Source: an uncultured Collinsella sp. (GTDB lineage: Bacteria > Actinomycetota > Coriobacteriia > Coriobacteriales > Coriobacteriaceae). From it: DNA of 18,897 bases. The stretch is taken from positions 1 through 18,897 of the forward strand of contig URGY01000011.1 of NCBI GenBank assembly GCA_900547505.1, read 5' to 3'. Under the pieces are notes generated by a model that saw only the letters and a program-made list of their open reading frames with translations, searched no databases and was not told the origin of the DNA. Position 1 is the first letter of the stretch; every line of letters begins with the position of its first letter. The position numbers and the translations under genes were made by a program. This document shows, piece by piece, positions 14,144-18,897 of the stretch.

Positions 14144-16287
14144 TTGCGACGACCGCCGCCGTTGGCACCCTGGCGCCCCTGGGCCGCGCGATTGCGACCG
14201 GCAGTGTTCTGCGCGCGGGACATACCGCCGTATCCCTTGCTGCCCTTAGGCCCCTTGCCGGCACCACCAGCGCCGCCGTGGGCCTTGCTGCCCTTCTTGC
14301 CGGTGCCATGCCCGCCGCCGGCAGACGTCTCGCCCGGGCGCGGCGGCACGGGACGGATCAGGCAATGCTTGGTGTAGCCGATCAGATCGCGACGGCCAGC
14401 CTTTTCCAGCGCCTCGCGTACCAGCTTGTAGTTCTCGGGCTTGCGATACTGGATGAGCGCGCGCTGCATGGCCTTCTCGTGCGGGTCGCGCGCCACATAG
14501 ATCGGTTTCATGGTGCGCGGGTCCACGCCGGTGTAGTACATGCACGTCGACATGGTGGACGGTGTGGGGTAGAAGTCCTGCACCTGCTCGGGCATGTAGC
14601 CCATGTCGCGCACGGCTTCGGCAAGGTCCACGGCTTCCTTCATGGTAGAACCTGGGTGGCTCGAGATCAGATACGGCACCACGTACTGCTTGAGTCCGTA
14701 TTCGCGATTCAAGCGTTCAAATTTACGGCAGAACGCGTCGTAGACAGCTCGGCTCGGCTTGCCCATCACGGACAGTACCGCATCGCTCACGTGCTCGGGC
14801 GCTACGCGCAGCTGGCCCGAGACATGGTGTTCCAGCAGCTCGCGCAAAAACTCGTCCGAGGCATCGGCCATGGTGTAGTCAAAGCGGATGCCGCTGCGGA
14901 CGAAGACCTTTTTGACGCCCGGCAGCTGGCGCAGGTCGCGCAGCAGCTGCGTGTAGCCGCTCTCGTCGACCACCATGTTCTTGCACACGCTCGGCCACAG
15001 GCAGCGCTTGTTCTTGCACACGCCGTGCTTGAGCTGCTTGTCGCAGGCGGGACGGCTAAAGTTGGCCGTCGGTCCACCCACGTCGTTGATGTAGCCCTTA
15101 AACTCGGGATCGCGCGTGAGCAGCTCGGCCTCGCGCATGATCGAGTCGTGGCTGCGCATCTGCAACACGCGGCCCTGGTGGAAGGTGAGCGCGCAAAACG
15201 AGCACTCGCCAAAACAGCCGCGGTTGGAGCTAATGGAAAACTTGATCTCGGCAAAGGCCGGCACGCCGCCTGCCGCGTCGTAGTCGGGATGCCAATCGCG
15301 TGCGTAGGGGAGTTCGGCAACCTCGTCCATCTCGTCGGTGGTGAGTGTTGCCGACGGCGGGTTCTGCACCACGTACACGCTGTTGGGATATGGCTCTACC
15401 AGGCGATGCCCGGTGATGGGGTCCATATTCTGCTGCTGCACGTTAAAGCTGCGGGCGTAGTTGAGCTTGTCAGCGGCAAGGTCGTCCCAGCTGGGCAGCA
15501 GGTCGTAGTCGTAGACCTCGTCGAGCGAACCCGTGCGGTAAACGGTGCCGTTGATATAGGTGATCTGATCGACGGGCAGCCCCGCGTCGAGTGCGTCGGC
15601 GATCTCGACAATCGCGTGCTCGCCCATGCCGTAGATGAGGATGTCGGCGCCCGAGTCGAGCAGCACCGAGCGCTTGAGCTTGTCCTGCCAGTAGTCGTAG
15701 TGGGCCAGGCGACGCAGGCTTGCCTCGATGCCACCGATAATGATGGGGGCGTCCTTAAACGTCTGGCGGATGAGGTTGCCGTAGACCGTGACGGCGCGAT
15801 TGGGACGGCGCCCCTCCTCGCCACCGGGGGTATAGGCGTCGGTGTGGCGGCGATGTTTGGTCACCGAATAGTGGTTGACCATGGAGTCCATGTTGCCGGC
15901 ACTGACGAGAAAGCCTAGGCGCGGCTCGCCGAGCACGGTGATGCTGGCGGGGTCGGTCCAGTCGGGTTGGCAGATGATGCCCACTTTGTAGCCGTGCGCG
16001 TCGAGGACGCGGCTGATGATGGCCATGCCAAAGCTGGGGTGGTCCACGTAGGCGTCGCCGCAGATGTAGACGAAGTCGCACTGGTCCCAGCCGCGTGCAT
16101 CCATGTCGGCTCGACTGACGGGGAGGAATTTATCGCGGCCCGGGCGCCAGGGGCGAGCGGGCGTCGCTTGGGAATGCTTGGCGCGGGCGACCGTGGCCTG
16201 CGCCTTGCCGCCGCGCTTTTGCTGCTGGCCCTGTTTGCCCTGCTGACTGCGCTGGTTGTTCTGAGCGTGCTGAGGCTTTTTTGCCAC
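14140..16287 (-). CDS. ygiQ: YgiQ family radical SAM protein
   Basis: A 715-residue member of the UPF0313/YgiQ group. The family opening is visible (LPVSRADMDARGWDQCDFVYICGDAYVDHPSF in pieces, residues about 56-86). The radical SAM site is RGCFGECSFCA with C358, C362 and C365. IEASLRR (about 188) and the downstream conserved tract up to CLIRPVP are also typical. The molecular role of the family is not established. The N-terminus (1-50) is Gln/Lys-rich, and the last 65 residues are a Gly/Lys/Arg/Ala-rich disordered tail ending GGGRRN, perhaps nucleic-acid binding. I chose GTG 16287 because GGGAGGG (16291-16297 on this strand) is just upstream and MAKKPQ follows. Upstream in-frame starts would run through the promoter region. 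Confidence 0.92.
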   Translation of the reverse strand: MAKKPQHAQNNQRSQQGKQGQQQKRGGKAQATVARAKHSQATPARPWRPGRDKFLPVSRADMDARGWDQCDFVYICGDAYVDHPSFGMAIISRVLDAHGYKVGIICQPDWTDPASITVLGEPRLGFLVSAGNMDSMVNHYSVTKHRRHTDAYTPGGEEGRRPNRAVTVYGNLIRQTFKDAPIIIGGIEASLRRLAHYDYWQDKLKRSVLLDSGADILIYGMGEHAIVEIADALDAGLPVDQITYINGTVYRTGSLDEVYDYDLLPSWDDLAADKLNYARSFNVQQQNMDPITGHRLVEPYPNSVYVVQNPPSATLTTDEMDEVAELPYARDWHPDYDAAGGVPAFAEIKFSISSNRGCFGECSFCALTFHQGRVLQMRSHDSIMREAELLTRDPEFKGYINDVGGPTANFSRPACDKQLKHGVCKNKRCLWPSVCKNMVVDESGYTQLLRDLRQLPGVKKVFVRSGIRFDYTMADASDEFLRELLEHHVSGQLRVAPEHVSDAVLSVMGKPSRAVYDAFCRKFERLNREYGLKQYVVPYLISSHPGSTMKEAVDLAEAVRDMGYMPEQVQDFYPTPSTMSTCMYYTGVDPRTMKPIYVARDPHEKAMQRALIQYRKPENYKLVREALEKAGRRDLIGYTKHCLIRPVPPRPGETSAGGGHGTGKKGSKAHGGAGGAGKGPKGSKGYGGMSRAQNTAGRNRAAQGRQGANGGGRRN

Positions 16288-16318
16288 GATCCCTCCCGGT
16301 GTCTGTATGCTGCACGTA

Positions 16319-16358
16319 ATTGTAACCAGTCTTTTTGGGACGGAGCTAAAAAGACTGG
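16319..16358. promoter_or_regulatory. Perfect 11-bp inverted repeat in the divergent promoter region
   Basis: CCAGTCTTTTT (16326-16336) and AAAAAGACTGG (16348-16358) are exact reverse complements with an 11-bp spacer. On the minus strand a good -10 hexamer TACAAT (complement of 16319-16324) lies next to it, so the dyad covers the -35/spacer region of the presumed ygiQ promoter. There is no U-tract in either direction that would make it a normal terminator. An operator seems more likely. Confidence 0.5.
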
Positions 16359-16540
16359 GGGAGTACATGGGCTGGGGGATCGGCGCGTCGATACGGGGAT
16401 CGTTTGTTTCCAGACTGTGTATCTGCGCGTTGGAGAACCCGTCTCGCGCGCACGCCATGTTGTCAATGGGTTACAGTATGAACGGCGGTTATGTTTCCGC
16501 CAACGCACGAGAGAGTCGTCAACAAGGAGGATGCACGACG

Positions 16541-17257
16541 ATGCAGCGTGCCAAACAGATATCGGAGTCCATCGAGCTGGGCATCATCTTGGCGCTCGCC
16601 GGTGGCTTTATGGACGTGTATTCGTACATTGGGCGCGACCATGTTTTCGCCAACGCGCAGACGGGCAACATCTTGCTGGTGGGCGTGAGCATTTCGGAGG
16701 GCAATTGGGCGCTGGCGGGACGCTATTTCTTCCCCGTGGTGTCGTTTGCCGTGGGCATTATGCTTGCCGACCTGGTGCACGAGCGGTTTGGCAGCGTGAT
16801 TCACTGGCGTCAGGTAACGGTGTTTTTTGAAGCCGTTATCTTGCTGGGCGTGAGCTTTATCCCCGGTGGCGGTTACAACCTGCTCGCCAACTGCCTCACT
16901 TCGTTTGCCTGCGGCATGCAAGTTGAGAGCTTCCGCAAGATCCACGGTCACGGCATCGCTACGACCATGTGTATCGGCAACTTGCGCAACGCGCTGCAAA
17001 ACGTGGACGATTACATCATCACCCACAGGCGCGGCTTTTTGGAAAACGGCCTGCTGTACTTTGGCGTGATCTTTATCTTTGTGTTTGGCGCCGTGTTGGG
17101 CAACTGGTGTATTGAGCGCATGGGCCTGCATGCCATCGTCGTGGCGAGCTTGCTGCTGTTTGTCGCGTTTGCCATCATGTTCATCGACCGCGAGCGCGAC
17201 TTGCGCTTACGCTGGAAGGTTGCGGCCGAGGCTTGGAAAGAGGGCTGCCGAAAGTAA
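16541..17257 (+). CDS. YoaK family (DUF1275) integral membrane protein
   Basis: A 238-residue inner-membrane protein with about six hydrophobic segments (near 11-29, 62-79, 94-108, 113-126, 171-189 and 197-215). The family hallmark AQTGN (39-43) follows the first segment after GGFMDVYSY, and GMQVESFRK and TTMCIGNLRN occur in the middle as in other DUF1275 proteins. Function of the family is unknown; a transporter role is often supposed. ATG 16541 has AAGGAGG (16524-16530) 10 nt ahead. The frame is open back to 16307 but the added part is not conserved-looking. Transcribed away from ygiQ from a shared 253-bp region and followed by two hairpins. Confidence 0.88.
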   Translation: MQRAKQISESIELGIILALAGGFMDVYSYIGRDHVFANAQTGNILLVGVSISEGNWALAGRYFFPVVSFAVGIMLADLVHERFGSVIHWRQVTVFFEAVILLGVSFIPGGGYNLLANCLTSFACGMQVESFRKIHGHGIATTMCIGNLRNALQNVDDYIITHRRGFLENGLLYFGVIFIFVFGAVLGNWCIERMGLHAIVVASLLLFVAFAIMFIDRERDLRLRWKVAAEAWKEGCRK

Positions 17258-17262
17258 CCGAA

Positions 17263-17291
17263 TGCGGCAAAGGGGCTGTCCCTTTGCCGCA
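17263..17291 (+). repeat. REP-like perfect hairpin after the YoaK gene
   Basis: TGCGGCAAAGGG (17263-17274) pairs exactly with CCCTTTGCCGCA (17280-17291) around GCTGT. No T-tract follows. Composition resembles the other dispersed intergenic hairpins in the window. Confidence 0.6.
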
Positions 17292-17308
17292 CTGATCAAT
17301 ATTGGGGA

Positions 17309-17338
17309 GGGGACGGCCATCTCGGCCGCCCCTTTTTT
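17309..17338 (+). terminator. Rho-independent terminator of the YoaK gene
   Basis: GGGG(A)CGGCC (17309-17318) pairs with GGCCGCCCC (17324-17332) with one bulged A, followed by TTTTTT (17333-17338). Classic form, 51 bp after the stop. Confidence 0.92.
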
Positions 17339-17465
17339 GTAGTCTTAAGCGCTAAGGTGCATGTTTGTAATGACAAGATTTGACGTCAGCAAAGCGTGTT
17401 ACTTAAGGCTATAGAATAAAAATGTCATCTTTCCAGCTATGATTATTAGTTAAGGGGATGGACAT

Positions 17466-17815
17466 ATGTCAGAGCTTTTTATTCAAAATAAGACGACAGT
17501 AATCAAGTTGATAATCAAGGCGGAGAACTGTCCTCTTTGTTGCTTTGTAGAGCCTTTCTGAGCAGCTATTCTATTATTAGTCTGGATGAGTCTTGCAACA
17601 ATTTAGATAGTGTTTCGATATCCTTTTTGAAAGTAGCGTTTACGCAGGAGTTGAAAAAGCATACCGCCATTACTGCGGATCATGGACGTGGTTTCGAACA
17701 ATTTGCAGACTATGTAATACAGTTCCAGGAGCCAGAAAAAACCATCCAGCTCCTGAATGTTGCTACGAACTGCTTTTTGCGATTTATTCGAGATGCTCTT
17801 CAATCCGTGCCCTAA
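17466..17815 (+). pseudogene. Small hypothetical gene interrupted by an apparent 1-bp frameshift
   Basis: ATG 17466 has AAGGGGATG ahead and opens as MSELFIQNK, but that frame ends at TGA 17562-17564 after 32 codons. From 17492 the second frame is open, reads DDSNQVDNQGGELSSLLLC and continues for about 107 residues to TAA 17813-17815. Joining the two at the AAATAAGACG stretch (one missing A) gives a coherent hydrophilic protein of about 116 residues. A real mutation, a sequencing error or an unusual start within the second frame are all possible. No family recognised. The DNA is much more AT-rich than its neighbours, and the 3' end overlaps the opposing gene by 32 bp. Confidence 0.45.
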
Positions 17816-18323
17816 GAAGGGCAATGGCTGTAGGTATTCCAATTGCGGCGGCTAATTCGGCTTTATCCAAAACCTGTATGCTAAAGCACGATTGTTTATC
17901 ACATTGAAGGACGATAACTGAAGATAGTTTCACTTCCCGTTGGCTGAATATATCGTAATCTCCAAATAGGAAGTTACCTTTTATTGTGTAATTCGGTATG
18001 TTCGTTACGCACTTCATCTCAAGTCTGTTTAGGCCATAATCAAACACCGCAACTTCCTCGTGTTCGATGATGAGCGCAACCCTGGGCATGTTGCTAAAAC
18101 CACCGTCGACGACAGTGAAGAGTTTTTCATTGGCATCGTCATAAACGGTATATTTAAGACTCAATAGCTGTCCTAGTGGACCCGTGAACCCATGTTTTTT
18201 GATGTTGAGGTTGTCTCCCGCTGGGTTGATGAGAGCCAGAGTATGCGGATAAGGGTTACCTTCAATTGAGATTCGATATTCGTTTGTAGCCGTCTTGCTC
18301 GATTTAGGACCACTAGCCACCAT
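17784..18323 (-). CDS. Hypothetical protein, possible LURP-one-related (LOR/tubby-like) family
   Basis: A 179-residue soluble protein without signal peptide or membrane segments. The middle (about 50-150) shows a run of strand-like segments: YTVYDDANEKLFTVVDGG, then RVALIIEHEEVAVFDYG, then YTIKGNFLFGDYDIFSQ. This pattern (a parsed residue or molecule, then KGNF-x-GxDYxI) is like LOR-domain proteins, which form a membrane- or phosphoinositide-associated barrel related to tubby. I am only moderately sure of the family. No clear ribosome-binding site precedes ATG 18323. The codon use is AT-rich and unlike the flanking genes, which suggests acquisition. Its stop lies inside the opposing small gene. 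Confidence 0.55.
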   Translation of the reverse strand: MVASGPKSSKTATNEYRISIEGNPYPHTLALINPAGDNLNIKKHGFTGPLGQLLSLKYTVYDDANEKLFTVVDGGFSNMPRVALIIEHEEVAVFDYGLNRLEMKCVTNIPNYTIKGNFLFGDYDIFSQREVKLSSVIVLQCDKQSCFSIQVLDKAELAAAIGIPTAIALLRARIEEHLE

Positions 18324-18701
18324 GTGTCATCGCTTCGATCGAATTGGAACCGTCTTCTGCTTCGTGCGGAGAATTACGCTGTACGTTGCAGTAGATGCAG
18401 CTGCAATAACCGCATGGGCAATTTCTAACAAAATGAATGTATCTTTTTTATAAACGTATTGTCAAGCATATATTGCTAAAACAGAAACAATTTATAGACT
18501 GAGTCGGTCGTATTCTTTGGGCGATTGCTCCTATAATCTAGCCTTCGCTGCTGTCGGGAGGGAAGGACTAGGGCTCCGTTATTCTGTTGAAACGCTTTAA
18601 CAATTTTGACGTTCTCACGTGTTTTTCGTTTCAAAAGCGCTAGGATGGGACTCATAACGTGGGGCGTAATGGGTGCCCCGCACACGATGGGAGGCTATCA
18701 A
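18324..18701. other. Gene-free AT-rich region before fucO
   Basis: About 380 bp without a convincing gene; the one open frame on the minus strand (18476-18685) lacks a ribosome-binding site and overlaps the fucO control region. The base composition returns to GC-rich at about 18650. The right part holds the LacI-type palindrome and the fucO ribosome-binding site GGGAGG (18689-18694). Confidence 0.55.
18586..18601. promoter_or_regulatory. LacI-family-type operator upstream of fucO
   Basis: GTTGAAACGCTTTAAC is a 16-bp even palindrome with central CG and 12 of 16 matching positions (GTT.AA.CG.TT.AAC), the form recognised by LacI/GalR-family regulators. TTGACG (18606-18611), a possible -35, follows immediately. 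It probably controls fucO in response to a sugar or catabolic signal. Confidence 0.5.
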
Positions 18702-18848
18702 TGGCTAATCGTTTCGTTCTCAACACCATTTCTTATCATGGTTCCGGCGCCATCAAGGAGATCCCCGGCGAGCTCCAGCGTCGCGGTTACAAGAAGATTT
18801 TCGTCTGCTCCGATCCCGATCTGGTCAAGTTTGGCGTTACCGCTAAGG
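18702..18848 (+). CDS. fucO: Lactaldehyde reductase / iron-containing alcohol dehydrogenase, N-terminal fragment
   Basis: The first 49 codons, from ATG 18702 with GGGAGG 7 nt ahead, read MANRFVLNTISYHGSGAI and then LQRRGYKKIFVCSDPDLVKFGVTAKA. This follows E. coli FucO (MANRMILNETAWFGRGAV, with RRGYQKALIVTDKTLVQCGV) closely. FucO reduces lactaldehyde to 1,2-propanediol with NADH during fucose or rhamnose fermentation. The NAD-binding loop and the metal site lie beyond the fragment, so a related group III alcohol dehydrogenase is possible. The frame appears to continue to the contig end, but from 18849 it is adapter sequence and not protein of this organism. Confidence 0.8.
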
Positions 18849-18897
18849 CTGTCTCTTATACACATCTCCGAGCCCACGAGACTACGCTGCATCTCGT
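18849..18897. other. Unremoved Nextera adapter: mosaic end, Read 2, index and P7 start
   Basis: CTGTCTCTTATACACATCT (18849-18867) is the Tn5 mosaic end. CCGAGCCCACGAGAC (18868-18882) is the Nextera Read 2 sequence. TACGCTGC (18883-18890) occupies the 8-nt i7 index place, and ATCTCGT (18891-18897) begins the P7 sequence. The reverse-strand reading gives MQRSLVGSEMCIRDS, a peptide well known from adapter contamination. Confidence 0.98.

Noticed and set aside
14107..15918. A 603-codon open frame on the plus strand
   Set aside because: Antisense to ygiQ, with repetitive Ala/Val/His composition and no start signal.
17370..17420. Sigma-70 promoter TTGACG with TATAGAAT before the small islet gene
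   Set aside because: The hexamers are about 24 bp apart, too far for a standard promoter.
18698..18892. A minus-strand protein beginning MQRSLVGSEMCIRDS
   Set aside because: Its start is translated Nextera adapter, and the rest is antisense to fucO.
1..18897. tRNA, rRNA, CRISPR array, integrase or transposase genes
   Set aside because: I looked for cloverleaf-like GC patterns, regular direct repeats with spacers and transposase motifs and saw none that I could support.

Overview
The window looks like one contig of a high-GC anaerobic gut actinobacterium of the Coriobacteriia, most probably Collinsella or a close relative. This is inferred from the gene set (EFR1-type ferredoxin, [FeFe]-hydrogenase, alpha-glucoside PTS, RelB/DinJ antitoxin, YgiQ) and codon use, not from a database search. 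The real DNA ends in library adapter on both sides: positions 1-8 match the end of the Tn5/Nextera mosaic end, and 18849-18897 are the complete mosaic end plus Read 2 adapter, an index and the start of P7. The terminal genes are therefore cut by the assembly.

Layout. (1) 2-306: RGG-rich tail of a probable DEAD-box RNA helicase and its terminator. (2) 307-859: gene-free, with a 26-bp inverted repeat enclosing about 185 bp, paired AT-rich boxes and a perfect palindrome, leading to an EFR1-type flavodoxin/ferredoxin gene (860-1621). (3) 1622-6459: an alpha-glucoside uptake and hydrolysis operon: two 21-bp-spaced direct repeats, a RAT antiterminator overlapping a terminator, then PTS IIA, a BglG/LicT antiterminator, PTS IICB and a GH4 6-phospho-alpha-glucosidase, closed by a 16-bp hairpin. 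(4) 6646-12724: a very tightly packed four-gene operon: an FeS-flavoprotein (NuoF-type cluster domain joined to a GltD-like module), a group A [FeFe]-hydrogenase, a substrate-binding lipoprotein, and one polypeptide joining an ABC permease to its ATPase. (5) 12725-14143: an orphan RelB/DinJ-type antitoxin behind three AATAC boxes phased at 10 bp, a long inverted repeat, and a CPBP-family membrane protease. (6) 14140-17338: ygiQ (minus) and a YoaK/DUF1275 membrane protein (plus), divergent around a perfect inverted repeat, ending in two hairpins. (7) 17339-18660: an AT-rich islet with a probably frameshifted small gene and a LURP-one-like gene, convergent and overlapping. (8) 18702 to the end: the first codons of fucO, preceded by a LacI-type palindrome.

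How it works together. The PTS operon should bring in and phosphorylate maltose-like sugars, hydrolyse them intracellularly with the GH4 enzyme, and regulate itself through the antiterminator encoded by its second gene. The hydrogenase operon should couple a pyridine nucleotide pool to H2 through FeS clusters and FAD. Why an ABC transporter of unknown substrate is translationally packed behind the hydrogenase is the most interesting open question in the window.
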